A stretch of 64,000 nucleotides of DNA. Source: Sporosarcina beigongshangi. GTDB lineage: Bacteria > Actinomycetota > Actinomycetes > Actinomycetales > Micrococcaceae. Below, one piece after another: positions 33,401 through 40,757 of this stretch. The stretch covers positions 124,001-188,000 of the forward strand of contig NZ_JADHDY010000004.1 in NCBI RefSeq assembly GCF_016820535.1, given 5' to 3'. Below the pieces are notes generated by a model. It made no database searches and was not told where the DNA came from. It worked only from the letters and a program-made list of their open reading frames with translations. Numbering within the stretch: position 1 is the first letter of the stretch; every line of letters begins with the position of its first letter. Both the position numbers and the translations under genes were made by a program.

Positions 33401-34697
33401 CGACGGCACGGCGTCCTTCACCGTCACCTTTGGCGAGGCCCCGGATTGCATTGTTCCAACAGTTCCGGCGGCGCCGACCCTCACCCAGGCGGTCTGTACC
33501 GGACCCGGCACCGCAACCACACCCACCCTGGAGGTACCGGAAAACACCGATACCATCACCTACACCACGGAAGGCACCGTCTCCCAAGGCAATACCGTCC
33601 TCGTGATCGCCACCCCGGCCTTCGGCCACAGCATCACCCTCGGCGATGGCTGGGAACTCGACAATGACGGCCGGGCCGTCTACACGGCCACCTTCGACAC
33701 CCCCGACTGCATCATCGGGGCAACGCCGACGGCACCTGTCGTTGAGCAGCAGGTCTGCACCGGCCCCGGCGCCTCGACCGGACCTTCAATGTCCTGGACC
33801 CCGGTCAAGGGCATCAGCTACACGAACACCGGAACCGTCGCAGCCGGCAACACCGTCACAGTGACGGCCACCCCGGACGAAGGCTACACACTGGAGCTCC
33901 AATCCGACCTCACGGCCCTCGCCGAAACGGGCAGCTGGATCATGAATGGGGACGGCACGGCCAGCTACACGGTCACCTTCGACACCGCACCGGACTGCAC
34001 CGAAACAACAAGTCCGACGGCGCCGACCTTCACCCAGGCGGTCTGCACCGCACCCGGTGAGGCATCCCTGCCCACCCTGACGCTGCCGAAGGACAGCACC
34101 AGCGTGAAGTACATGATGAAGGGAACCATTGTGGCAGGCAAGACCGCCACGGTCATCGCCACCCCCGCCACCGGCTACGGCATCGCCGAGACCGAGGGCT
34201 GGACCCTCAATGACGACGGCACCGCAAGCTACACGGTCACGTTCAACGACGCAGCGGACTGCATCGTGGAGGCAGCCCCGGTTGCACCCGGCGTCGCACA
34301 GGCCGTGTGCACGGATGGCAAGGTCAACCCGCCCACCATGACTCTCGCCAGCACCAAGGGCATCACGTACGCCAGTTCAGGCAACGTGGCCAACGGCGAG
34401 ACTGTCAACGTCACTGCAACCGCAGCCAGCGGCTACAGCCTAAGCAAGGCCGACGGGTGGACGGCCAGCAAGAACGGCACGGCCGCAACGTACGTGGTCA
34501 CCTTTGAAACGGTGGCCTGCCCCGTAGTGGTTGTTCCCCCGGCACCGGCAATCATCAAGCCGGCGCCCGTGATGGCCTCTCCCGCACCCTTGGCCCGAAC
34601 CGGCCTGGATGCTGGATGGAACATCACCTTGTCCGTCCTGTTCCTGATCCTTGGAGCAGGCGCCGTCTGGCGCAGCCGCCGTCCCAGCAACGGCTAG
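30414..34697 (+). CDS. Sortase-anchored (LAxTG) repeat-rich surface protein
   Basis: A 1,427-residue exported wall protein. A signal peptide (RKWLNQVLAFTAALALTF, cleavage near ASA at 49-51) is followed by an Ala/Pro/Glu-rich stalk (about 52-205). A Cys/His-rich module comes next (about 220-305: VMFCHATNSFSNPY, QGHSGHTGP, GQSIWNNNC). Then 12 tandem modules of about 88 residues follow, each starting near CTGPGTATTP and ending in a DC, with GITY, GNTVTVTAT, GYxL and GW..N.DGTA in between; paired cysteines suggest intra-module disulfides. The C-terminus has the sorting signal LARTG (1393-1397), a hydrophobic helix and WRSRRPSNG, fitting a class E sortase. No sortase gene lies in the window. Confidence 0.88.
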   Translation: MSRKSGRSLHRRGGAAPARKWLNQVLAFTAALALTFAGLAGLAVNPASADDAAATAASSEAPAASPADAPAAAKTAAEEPAEAEAPPAPEPAAVEVAPAPVPAAADPAPAAAPAAPAPVEPAPEPAAEPLAPAPAPAPAPAPAPAPAPADPAPVPAAPAAEPVPAPAPAPAPVPAPAPAPAPEAEPAPAPAAVPAPAKAPSTAKLKAPTAVSPVDVVPTETEGKVMFCHATNSFSNPYKDRIETSIDTFSQQGHSGHTGPQFPEMDANGKWGDIYPPIPSLGLPGQNWDFIGQSIWNNNCRTDVPVTPVAPMVHQAICTGPGTATNPTLDLASTPGIVYTIVGTVAAGQTVQVVASADPPQVFKLTAAPGWTLNPDGTASYSVTFDNPDCIAEALPAAPTVQQGGCTAPGVPAAPTLALSETQGIVYTVSPAGPYVQGQTVTVTATPAASYKLGSAAGWSSGPNGTASMDITFVVNDCIVEVTPLAPTATPQICTGPGTSTAPSLTWNAVEGITYSNNPTTITPGIDVVVTATANTGYKLGASNGWTISGDGKSATYTVAFEIKDCTVGVAPEAPVVTKQECTGPGTSTGPILELATTEGITYSTIGSVAPGNTVIVKATANPGYKLTAAANWALESTSTATFTVQFDAATDCIVPATPGTPTVTQAVCTGPGTATTPTLEVPQDTDTISYTTEGTIAQGNTVYVIATPAFGHSITAGNGWNLNTDGTATFTVQFITKDCTETATPLNPTVVNQTCPAPGVSTGPTLTWTPVEGITYSNNTDTFTPGGQATVTATANYGYTIGAADQWTVSDDGKTATFTVTFSDATDCIVPATPGTPTVTQAGCTGPGTATTPTLEVPQDTDTISYTTEGTIAQGNTVYVIATPAFGHSITLGDGWELDNDGRAVFRVEFVTTDCIEPVTPPAPTFENQDCTAPGTASEASLKVTAVQGISYSYVGTVAAGNTVTVTATADPGYRLVLPGGFMAFAATGSWTMNDDGTASFTVTFGEAPDCIVPTVPAAPTLTQAVCTGPGTATTPTLEVPENTDTITYTTEGTVSQGNTVLVIATPAFGHSITLGDGWELDNDGRAVYTATFDTPDCIIGATPTAPVVEQQVCTGPGASTGPSMSWTPVKGISYTNTGTVAAGNTVTVTATPDEGYTLELQSDLTALAETGSWIMNGDGTASYTVTFDTAPDCTETTSPTAPTFTQAVCTAPGEASLPTLTLPKDSTSVKYMMKGTIVAGKTATVIATPATGYGIAETEGWTLNDDGTASYTVTFNDAADCIVEAAPVAPGVAQAVCTDGKVNPPTMTLASTKGITYASSGNVANGETVNVTATAASGYSLSKADGWTASKNGTAATYVVTFETVACPVVVVPPAPAIIKPAPVMASPAPLARTGLDAGWNITLSVLFLILGAGAVWRSRRPSNG
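32361..32560 (+). repeat. 200-bp internal repeat, copy A
   Basis: Inside the surface-protein gene, 32361-32560 and 32889-33088 agree at all but one of 200 positions (a T/G change giving Val to Gly). The offset of 528 bp equals two modules. A third, more diverged copy lies near 33478-33640. The identity indicates recent duplication or gene conversion between modules. Confidence 0.9.
32889..33088 (+). repeat. 200-bp internal repeat, copy B
   Basis: Second copy of the repeat described at 32361-32560. Beyond its end, the downstream segment shares TCGGCGA-GGCTGGGAACT and ACAATGACGGCCGGGCCGTC with the third copy, so exchange tracts overlap. Confidence 0.9.
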
Positions 34698-34718
34698 GCA
34701 GCACCGCACGGCAACGCT

Positions 34719-34766
34719 GAAATGCCCCGTTCCTGCAGCAGCAATGCTGTAGAAACGGGGCATTTC
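34719..34766 (+). terminator. Strong terminator after the surface-protein gene
   Basis: GAAATGCCCCGTT (34719-34731) pairs perfectly with AACGGGGCATTTC (34754-34766), with a nested CTGCAG-CTGTAG stem in the loop. It lies 22 bp after the stop codon. Short T-runs but no long U-tract follow. Confidence 0.8.
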
Positions 34767-34814
34767 TGTCGCCGCACGTCCGGTGGCGTCGATGCCACCC
34801 TCCCCGCCAGCCTC

Positions 34815-34860
34815 AGCGCTGCGGCATCAGATCAGCGCCCGCTTTCACCAACGCCGCATC
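34815..34860. repeat. Dispersed intergenic repeat, copy 1
   Basis: A 46-bp stretch (GCGCTGCGGCATCA ... CCAACGCCGCATC) closely resembles 37474-37516. Shared blocks are GCGCTGC, ATCA, CCGCTTT and CCAACGCCGCATC in the same order. Both copies lie between genes near small membrane-protein genes. A weaker, inverted relative may lie at 30103-30151. Confidence 0.45.
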
Positions 34861-34923
34861 TCCGTCACCCCGGCCGCGGAAGTCGTGGTGGACGGGGAGG
34901 CGGATCTGTGGGTTGAATGAGGC

Positions 34924-35032
34924 ATGTCTCCCAAGAGGATCAAGCTCGGCATCGGAGTGGCTGGTCGCGATGGTGTTGGCAGTGCCCGTGGTGTTCGTCG
35001 GCTACGACTTTCTGAGCTTCAGGTACCTGTAA
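34924..35032 (+). pseudogene. Possible frameshifted small membrane-protein gene
   Basis: From ATG 34924 the frame reads MSPKRIKLGIGV. A one-base shift near 34957 then gives WLVAMVLAVPVVFVGYDFL and SFRYL with a stop at 35030-35032, a typical single-helix protein. Without the shift the frame becomes basic and non-hydrophobic. It lies just before a cluster of small membrane-protein genes. It could be a broken gene or a sequencing error; evidence is only the reading of the two frames. Confidence 0.35.
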
Positions 35033-35083
35033 TGCCTGCACCTCGAACAGGTGGTTCCGCGCTTCTGCTGGTAGAAATAGATC

Positions 35084-35449
35084 ATGACTGACTCACCGGG
35101 CACTCCTGGACCCCACGGAGAAGCGATTTCACCCCAGCGTTCACAGATGGCTGGCGCGGTGACCACGCTTGTCGCCTGGGTGGCGGTAATCCTGCCCATC
35201 ATTCTCATGTCTGTCACCATTTTTGCCGAGATCATGCGTCCCGACCAGGGCATGTGGACTCCGCGCAACCTGTCATTGATGTTCCTCGGCGCCATTCTGT
35301 TGTTTTGCATGATCGCGTTCCCGCAGTTCCTGGGCAACGCTGTCCGCTTCCGCGAGAGGGCCATGTGGCGCTCCGCGATCATCACGGGCGTGCCCACGGC
35401 CTGCGTCGTCGTCTACTTTGTCTTCCGATGGCTTGCCAACCTTGGCTGA
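35084..35449 (+). CDS. Small membrane protein, function unknown
   Basis: A 121-residue protein with a soluble Pro/Gly-rich start (MTDSPGTPGPHGE) and three hydrophobic segments near residues 25-48, 63-80 and 98-115. The basic turn FRERAMWR before the last helix corresponds to similar turns in the genes at 35418 and 37037, suggesting distant paralogues. Its end overlaps the next gene by 32 bp. Confidence 0.6.
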   Translation: MTDSPGTPGPHGEAISPQRSQMAGAVTTLVAWVAVILPIILMSVTIFAEIMRPDQGMWTPRNLSLMFLGAILLFCMIAFPQFLGNAVRFRERAMWRSAIITGVPTACVVVYFVFRWLANLG

Positions 35450-35858
35450 TACAGACGATTCTGCTGAGTCGGCCGAGCCCAGCCAACTCGCTGCGACTCC
35501 CACGGTCCCTGCCCCCTCCGGCCAGAAGCGAAATGTGCTGTGGGGAATTGCATGTGCCGTGGGCGGGTGGGCGATCTTGGCTGTCGCATTTCTATATGGC
35601 GTGGTTATGCTCGTGTTTGGCGCCTACGTGCTTTCCATGCCGGCGGGGACCACCCAGCCATACCCGTGGGGCACCCTGTTCCTCTCACTAGGAGTCGGTG
35701 TCGCGTTGCTGTGCATGCTGGTTGCACCTGTCATTCTTGGCATGGCCGTTGTCAACAGGCGCCGGTCCCATTGGATCACCGGAATCATCTTTGCAGTACC
35801 CGCCGTCATTGGTGCGATCTTCCTTTACGGAAGCCTTTTCGTAGGCTTTGCCAGCTGA
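35418..35858 (+). CDS. Small membrane protein, function unknown (paralogue of the 37037 gene)
   Basis: A 146-residue protein read from a TTG at 35418 inside the end of the preceding gene, so coupling is likely; no good ribosome-binding site is visible. An acidic start is followed by GWAILAVAFLYGVVMLVFG, then two further helices with the loop VVNRRRSHWITG. The product at 37037 has the same layout (GWALLAYPVALLAILS, AVKARRRALWFA), so the two are probably paralogues flanking moaA. Confidence 0.55.
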   Translation: MSSDGLPTLADTDDSAESAEPSQLAATPTVPAPSGQKRNVLWGIACAVGGWAILAVAFLYGVVMLVFGAYVLSMPAGTTQPYPWGTLFLSLGVGVALLCMLVAPVILGMAVVNRRRSHWITGIIFAVPAVIGAIFLYGSLFVGFAS

Positions 35859-35868
35859 CAGCCCCGCC

Positions 35869-36897
35869 CTAACCGCCGATGTAGTTCATCTCAATCTTCT
35901 TCATCCCCGGGGTGCTGGCACTGCGCAGCTCCGAGTACCTGTCGGTACGTGCACCCCACAAGGCCCCGAGCGCTCCGGCCAGCTCGGTATCATTGGCCCC
36001 GCCCCGCAGCAACGCCCGCAGGTCGGTCCCCTTGGTGGCGAACAGGCAGGTGAACAGCTTGCCGTCGGCAGACAGCCTGGCCCTCGTGCAGCCGCCACAG
36101 AACGCCCGTGTCACGCTGGAAATTGCGCCGATCTCCCCCGCGCCGTCCACGTACCGCCACCGCTGGGCGGTCTCGCCGGCGTAGTTGGCATCCAGCGGTT
36201 CCACGGGGAACACTTCGTTGAGCCGTTCCATGACCTCGGCAGACGGCACCACCTGGCCCATCTCCCAGCCGTTGGACGTCCCCACGTCCATGTACTCGAT
36301 GAACCGCAGGATGACCCCGGTCCCCCGGAAGTGCCGGGCCATGTCCACGATGCTGTGGTCGTTCAGCCCGCGCTTGACCACCATGTTGACCTTGACCGGC
36401 CCCAGCCCAGCCTCCTGTGCAGCATCAATCGCGTGCAGCACCTTCGCCACGGGGTAGGCGACGTCGTTCATGGCCTGGAAAACGCCGTCGTCTAGGGAAT
36501 CAAGGGACACGGTGACCCGGTCCAGCCCGGCCGCCTTGAGCGCCTCCGCCTTCTGTGCAAGTACGGAGCCGTTGGTGGTCATGGCCAGGTCCGGCGCCTG
36601 CCCGTCGGGAGTCCGCAGCGCGGCGAGCATCCCGACCAGGTCCTCAATGCCCCGGCGCAGCAGCGGTTCGCCGCCGGTCAGCCGGATCTTGTGGACGCCG
36701 TGGTCCACGGCGATGCGTGCAAGCGTGGTGATTTCCTCGAATGTCAGCAGCTGGTCGTGCGGCATGAACACGAAGTCACGGCCGAAAATCTCTTTCGGCA
36801 TGCAATAGACGCAGCGGAAGTTGCAGCGGTCCGTGACTGAGATCCGCAGGTCGCGCAGCGGGCGGCGCAGCTTGTCGGTCAGCAGTGGTGCGGCCAT
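35869..36897 (-). CDS. moaA: GTP 3',8-cyclase MoaA (radical SAM)
   Basis: MoaA starts molybdenum-cofactor synthesis from GTP. The radical-SAM cluster motif CNFRCVYC follows [34 protein letters not shown] and GDxGTSNGW-type segments are present. The second Fe-S site has [18 protein letters not shown]. The C-terminus ends YIGG, as in typical MoaA. The start at 36897 has GGAGG upstream; the frame extends to 36963. No other moa gene is in the window, so it is an isolated copy. It converges tightly with the 35418 gene (10 bp). Confidence 0.96.
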   Translation of the reverse strand: MAAPLLTDKLRRPLRDLRISVTDRCNFRCVYCMPKEIFGRDFVFMPHDQLLTFEEITTLARIAVDHGVHKIRLTGGEPLLRRGIEDLVGMLAALRTPDGQAPDLAMTTNGSVLAQKAEALKAAGLDRVTVSLDSLDDGVFQAMNDVAYPVAKVLHAIDAAQEAGLGPVKVNMVVKRGLNDHSIVDMARHFRGTGVILRFIEYMDVGTSNGWEMGQVVPSAEVMERLNEVFPVEPLDANYAGETAQRWRYVDGAGEIGAISSVTRAFCGGCTRARLSADGKLFTCLFATKGTDLRALLRGGANDTELAGALGALWGARTDRYSELRSASTPGMKKIEMNYIGG

Positions 36898-37036
36898 GGT
36901 TTCAACCTCCAGCAGGGACGCGGCGGCCCCTATACCTTCCACCATAGGCCCGGGCACCGACACCGTCGAGAGTCCCGCGCCCTGAACGCACCGTCGTCAC
37001 AGCGCCCCTCCAGATTCGCATGGTAAAAACGTAGAC

Positions 37037-37432
37037 ATGCCCCGACCACACCGCGAGATTCCCTCCCAGCGCCTGGCCGTCTCCCGCTCCCAGGCACCCG
37101 CCGCCCCGCCCAAGCCGCACCGGTCGGTCTGGTGGGCCGTGGGCATCACGGCAGTGGGCTGGGCGCTGCTGGCCTACCCCGTGGCGCTGCTGGCCATCCT
37201 GTCCTTCATCTTCATGACCGGTTCTGCCGACACCGGCGTCACCGGCTCCGCCATCGCCCTGGGTGTCACCGGCGCCGTGTTCACCCTGGCCATGGTGGCG
37301 TTTCCGCTGCTGTTGGGCCTCGCTGTGAAGGCACGACGGCGGGCCCTCTGGTTCGCAGCGATTGTCACCGGAGCGCTGTCCGTCGCCGCCTGCATCTACC
37401 TCACGGTGGAGTGGCTGATCCCCCTCAGCTGA
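37037..37432 (+). CDS. Small membrane protein, function unknown
   Basis: A 131-residue protein with a basic soluble start (MPRPHREIPSQRLAVSRS) and three hydrophobic segments near residues 32-58, 68-95 and 103-125, the last preceded by KARRRALW. Similar in layout to the product at 35418. Divergent from moaA. Confidence 0.6.
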   Translation: MPRPHREIPSQRLAVSRSQAPAAPPKPHRSVWWAVGITAVGWALLAYPVALLAILSFIFMTGSADTGVTGSAIALGVTGAVFTLAMVAFPLLLGLAVKARRRALWFAAIVTGALSVAACIYLTVEWLIPLS

Positions 37433-37473
37433 CATCCTGTGCCCGACGCGGCACATAAACGCTGTTTCTCCCC

Positions 37474-37516
37474 GGCGCTGCATCATATCAACACCGCTTT
37501 TCGCCAACGCCGCATC
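37474..37516. repeat. Dispersed intergenic repeat, copy 2
   Basis: Counterpart of 34815-34860, sharing the ordered blocks GCGCTGC, ATCA, ACCGCTTT and CCAACGCCGCATC in the same orientation. Lies between a small membrane-protein gene and the HxlR gene. Confidence 0.45.
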
Positions 37517-37527
37517 AACCCCGCCCC

Positions 37528-37947
37528 TCACCGCGCGGCAACAGTTTCGCGGCCGTCGTACGCCTTCTGGCCTTCGAGCACCCCCGAGAGGTGCTCGATG
37601 GACCACTCCTCCAGAGCCTTGAGCGGCCCGCGCAGGGAAAGGCCCGCCTCGGTGAGTTCATACTCAACCCGGACCGGAACCTCCGGATACACGGTGCGCG
37701 TCACCAGTCCGTCGCGTTCCATCTGCCGCAGTGTCTGGGTCAGCATCTTCTGCGAAATCCCGGCCACCCGCCGCCTCAGTTCGGAGAACCGCACCTTCTC
37801 ATTGCCCAGCGAGCCCACCAGCAGCACGGTCCACCGGTCCCCGATTCGGTCCAGGATCAGCCGCGTTGGGCAGTCGGCATCATAGGGATTGCCAGCTCTC
37901 CGGCCGTCACTTGCCTCGCCGGCCGCGTCATCAATCGTGGTTACCAC
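37528..37947 (-). CDS. HxlR-family transcriptional regulator
   Basis: A winged-helix regulator with the HxlR pattern: DCPTRLILDRIGDRWTVLLV with the N-terminal Cys often used for redox or electrophile sensing, then RFSELRRRVAGISQKMLTQT and the LERDGLV-like QMERDGLVTRTVYPEVPVRV wing. The frame is open from a TTG at 37965, but the GTG at 37947 has AAGAAGG upstream and gives a normal 139-residue protein. It is divergent from an NAD(P)-binding oxidoreductase with a palindrome between them, the usual arrangement for autoregulation and control of the neighbour. Confidence 0.9.
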   Translation of the reverse strand: MVTTIDDAAGEASDGRRAGNPYDADCPTRLILDRIGDRWTVLLVGSLGNEKVRFSELRRRVAGISQKMLTQTLRQMERDGLVTRTVYPEVPVRVEYELTEAGLSLRGPLKALEEWSIEHLSGVLEGQKAYDGRETVAAR

Positions 37948-37971
37948 AAAGTGCCTTCTTCCCAACAGGTT

Positions 37972-37997
37972 CTTAGTCTCCTATGGTAACTACTAAG
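37972..37997. promoter_or_regulatory. Inverted repeat in hxlR/oxidoreductase gap, candidate HxlR operator
   Basis: CTTAGT (37972-37977) and ACTAAG (37992-37997) are inverted arms around a 14-bp centre that includes CTATGGTAACTA. The site lies 25 bp before the regulator start and 40 bp before the oxidoreductase start, where one dimer could control both. Confidence 0.55.
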
Positions 37998-38036
37998 GGC
38001 CCGCAAAGCCATAGACAAACAATGAGGAGAACACCC

Positions 38037-38678
38037 ATGGCCAACATCACCGTCATCGGAGGCACCGGCTACGCCGGCTCGCACATCGTCAAGGAAGCCG
38101 CCGCCCGCGGACACAAAATCACCTCACTGAGCAGGAAACTGCCCGCCACACAGCTGGACGGCGTGAACTACCTCCAGGGTGACGCCCGCGACGCAGCCCA
38201 GGCAATCGAGGGCGCAGACGTCGTCATCGGCGCACTCTCACCCCGTGCCGGCAGCGAGGGAACACTCGTCGAGACATACAAGACCATCACGGCCCAGACC
38301 GCGGCTGCCGACGCCCGCCTGCTCGTCGTCGGCGGCTTCAGCTCATTGCGCCCGGCCCCGGGCGCTCCCCGCTTCGTCGAGGCGGACGACCTCCCGCCCG
38401 AGTTCGCCGCCGAGGCCGCCGAGATGAACAACGTCCTCACCGACCTCGAATCGGGCACCCCGGACGGCCTCAACTGGGTCTTCATGAGCCCCGCCGCAAC
38501 CTTCGGCGCCTACCAGCCTGACGGCGAGCCCCGCGGCACCTACCGCACCAGCCCCGGCATCGCGCTCCTCGACGAGGACGGCAACTCCACCATCGAGGGT
38601 CCGGACTTCGCCCTCGCGGTCATCGACGAGGTTGAGAAGGTGGTCCCCTCCCAGGGCCACCTGCACTTCGCCAATTAA
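38037..38678 (+). CDS. NAD(P)H-binding (NmrA/SDR-like) protein
   Basis: A 213-residue Rossmann-fold protein with the dinucleotide motif GGTGYAGSH near residues 7-15, then NYLQGDARD (adenosine-binding Asp) and LLVVGGFSSLR. The NAD(P)-binding family to which it belongs includes quinone-reductase-like and NmrA-like proteins. ATG 38037 follows AGGAGAA; an in-frame start at 37983 would run through the operator. HxlR control suggests a role in quinone, aldehyde or other electrophile stress, as for similar HxlR-oxidoreductase pairs. Confidence 0.87.
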   Translation: MANITVIGGTGYAGSHIVKEAAARGHKITSLSRKLPATQLDGVNYLQGDARDAAQAIEGADVVIGALSPRAGSEGTLVETYKTITAQTAAADARLLVVGGFSSLRPAPGAPRFVEADDLPPEFAAEAAEMNNVLTDLESGTPDGLNWVFMSPAATFGAYQPDGEPRGTYRTSPGIALLDEDGNSTIEGPDFALAVIDEVEKVVPSQGHLHFAN

Positions 38679-38690
38679 CTAACCAAGCAC

Positions 38691-38725
38691 GACGCCGGAC
38701 AGCCCACCTTGCGCTGTCCGGCGTC
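38691..38725 (+). terminator. Perfect 13-bp terminator hairpin
   Basis: GACGCCGGACAGC (38691-38703) pairs exactly with GCTGTCCGGCGTC (38713-38725) around a 9-base loop, 12 bp after the oxidoreductase stop codon. The left arm contains the dispersed GACGCCGGAC element. Confidence 0.8.
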
Positions 38726-38785
38726 CCTGCTTAGGCCTGTCGACCGGTCGAATATACCGAACCCGAGGACCCGTGTGCCGGTCCG

Positions 38786-39256
38786 CTAACCTACAGGTGG
38801 AACCCGGTCAAACTGCACGGCGGCATTGATCTTGGCATAGTCCATGGCTGTCGGATGGCCCATTCCGTCGCCCTTGCAGAGATGTTCCAGCCACTCATTG
38901 ACGTCCGCCCATAGCCAGATGCCGCCGCCAACGATGTTGTACACATCCGGAAAAGCTGGCAACTCTTCCGCCTGCCGAACCCAATCGGCCACAGCCTCGC
39001 GTGAAACTGATGCACGTTCGGCGATGTCCTGGCGCGTGACGAAGTCCTCCAGGAGCCGGGACACTCCAACTCCCAGCCCCGATAGCTTCGCCACAGTGTC
39101 AAAGGCTGCGTCAACGGCGTTGTCAGCCTCGACCCAAACGGTCAGAATCTGGAAGTTTCCGTGGCTGGCGTAGCCACAATCCAGCGTCGCAATGACATCT
39201 TCGAGCACGTACTCAATGTGGCCGCGAATCTGGAACCTAAGTTCAAACTGCTTCAT
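38786..39256 (-). CDS. Small protein with helix-turn-helix, partner of the DNA methyltransferase gene
   Basis: A 156-residue protein. Residues 1-65 form a beta-rich segment (ELRFQIRGHIEYVLEDVIATL). A helix-turn-helix is likely at TRQDIAERASVSREAVADWV (about 73-92). The C-terminal part includes GGGIWLWADVNEWL, typical of HTH proteins that read a following domain word. It starts 17 bp after the methyltransferase stop codon on the same strand, so the two probably form an operon; a controller role is an inference. Confidence 0.65.
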   Translation of the reverse strand: MKQFELRFQIRGHIEYVLEDVIATLDCGYASHGNFQILTVWVEADNAVDAAFDTVAKLSGLGVGVSRLLEDFVTRQDIAERASVSREAVADWVRQAEELPAFPDVYNIVGGGIWLWADVNEWLEHLCKGDGMGHPTAMDYAKINAAVQFDRVPPVG

Positions 39257-39273
39257 TGAAAGTCTGCAGGCGC

Positions 39274-40185
39274 TCAGTCCGCCACACCCTCAAACTTCGC
39301 AAACGTCACAACCTCGGGATCCAGCCGATTCCGCATGACCTCAATCGCCTCGGGGTTCTGGTCAACCATGACAAACCGCCGGTCCAGCTCCAGGGCCGCA
39401 GCCCCGGTCGTCCCGGATCCGCCGAAGAAGTCCAGCACCCAGTCCCCGCGCTCGGTGCTCGCCTGGATGATCCGGCGCAGGACCCCCAGCGGCTTCTGCG
39501 TCGGGTACCCGGTCTTTTCCCGCCCGTTCGGCGAGACAATCGTGTGCCACCATGTGTCGGTCGGCAGCTTCCCCAGTGCCACCTTCTCCGGCGTCACGAG
39601 CCCCGGAGCCATGTACGGCTCCCGGTCCACCTCGGCGCTGTTGAAGTAGTACGACTTCGGGTTCTTCACGTACACCAAAATATTGTCGTGCTTGGCCGGC
39701 CAGCGCTTCTTCGTCCGCGCACCGTAGTCGTACGCCCAGATGATCTCGTTCAGGAAGCACTCGCGGCCGAACAGCGCGTCCAGCAGCACCTTTGCATAGT
39801 GCACCTCACGGTAGTCCAGGTGCAGGTACAGCGTCCCGTCGTCCGCCAGCAGCCGCCAGGCCTCCTCCAGCCGCGGCTCCAGGAACTCCCAGTAGTCGCC
39901 GAACTGGTCGTTGTAGCTGAGCGTCAGGCCCTTGATCGTGTCGTAGCTGCGCCCCTTGAATCCCACCCGCGACCCCGACTCGTTGGCCACGTTCTTAATC
40001 GACTGCCGCGCCTGCACCTTGCCGGTGTTGAACGGCGGGTCGATGTAGATCAGCCGGAAGCTCTCATCCGGCAGCGTTGCCAAAAAATCCAGGTTGTCAC
40101 CCTCAACGACGAGGTTCCCGCCCTCCCCGTGCCAGGCCGTTGCCGCCACCTCGCCCAAGGGGGAATCCATCGCTTCAGTAGTCAT
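39274..40185 (-). CDS. DNA (adenine-N6 or cytosine-N4) methyltransferase, no restriction partner
   Basis: A 303-residue beta-group (N6/N4) methyltransferase. The catalytic motif IYIDPPFNTGK near residues 48-57 precedes the SAM motif LDFFGGSGTTGAAA near 255-268, the permuted order of beta-class enzymes such as type III Mod or CcrM-like proteins. A target-recognition region lies between. It is far shorter than type III Mod proteins and has no restriction gene beside it, so it looks like an orphan methyltransferase. ATG 40185 (MTTEAMDSP). Confidence 0.88.
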   Translation of the reverse strand: MTTEAMDSPLGEVAATAWHGEGGNLVVEGDNLDFLATLPDESFRLIYIDPPFNTGKVQARQSIKNVANESGSRVGFKGRSYDTIKGLTLSYNDQFGDYWEFLEPRLEEAWRLLADDGTLYLHLDYREVHYAKVLLDALFGRECFLNEIIWAYDYGARTKKRWPAKHDNILVYVKNPKSYYFNSAEVDREPYMAPGLVTPEKVALGKLPTDTWWHTIVSPNGREKTGYPTQKPLGVLRRIIQASTERGDWVLDFFGGSGTTGAAALELDRRFVMVDQNPEAIEVMRNRLDPEVVTFAKFEGVAD

Positions 40186-40368
40186 GCATCAAGGCTAGCC
40201 CAACGGCTCGCCCGGCCCGTTGAGACGCGGCACGTGGAGCAGCCCCAATACCTTGTGATGTCCGACGCCGGACCCCGCCTTCCGCTGCGCCCGCCGGCTT
40301 GCGCCGGCGTGCCTGGGTGACGCCGGCAGCCGGGTAAATCGTGCCCGTCGGCTTGATAGCGTGGACGC

Positions 40369-40755
40369 ATGACTCAATCAGTTGTGGCAGGAATGGTGTC
40401 AGCCGCGGTTCTCCTTGCGATAAGCGTGGCCATCTTCCTCATGGGCAGGGCCGCCGAGTCAGGAAGGATCAGACTCAACTACACAATCGGCATCCGCACC
40501 CGCTGGACCCTTGCGTCCGACGAGGCGTGGCTCGCCGGTCACAGGGCCGGCGGACGGGATGTGAAGATCGCCGCCTGGGGAGCCGGCATCGGCTCGGCGA
40601 TGGGCGTCGCCAGTGGCTTTCTTGTGTTCACAGGGCTCTCGGAGACGCTCACCAACACAGTCATCGCCACGTTCATCATCGGCGCGTGTCTCTGGATGGT
40701 TGCCTGGTTGATTGCCGGCACAGCGGCGGCCAACCGGGCCGCCAAGGCCGTGTAG
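40369..40755 (+). CDS. SdpI-family membrane protein
   Basis: A 128-residue protein with three hydrophobic segments and the family signature NYTIGIRTRWTLASDEAWLAG-HRAGG, which corresponds to the N..GIRT......D..W motif of SdpI/YhfL proteins. SdpI protects Bacillus from a killing peptide; the wider family is of unknown role. It ends 2 bp before the stop codon of the convergent gene. Confidence 0.8.
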   Translation: MTQSVVAGMVSAAVLLAISVAIFLMGRAAESGRIRLNYTIGIRTRWTLASDEAWLAGHRAGGRDVKIAAWGAGIGSAMGVASGFLVFTGLSETLTNTVIATFIIGACLWMVAWLIAGTAAANRAAKAV

Positions 40756-40757
40756 TC

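Noticed and set aside
32223-33629. Minus-strand 468-codon frame inside the surface-protein gene
   Set aside because: Repetitive reading of the module repeats in the other strand; no domain and no ribosome-binding site.
36902-37606. Minus-strand 234-codon frame overlapping the moaA upstream region
   Set aside because: Gly/Arg/His-rich, opposite a membrane-protein gene, and no recognisable domain.
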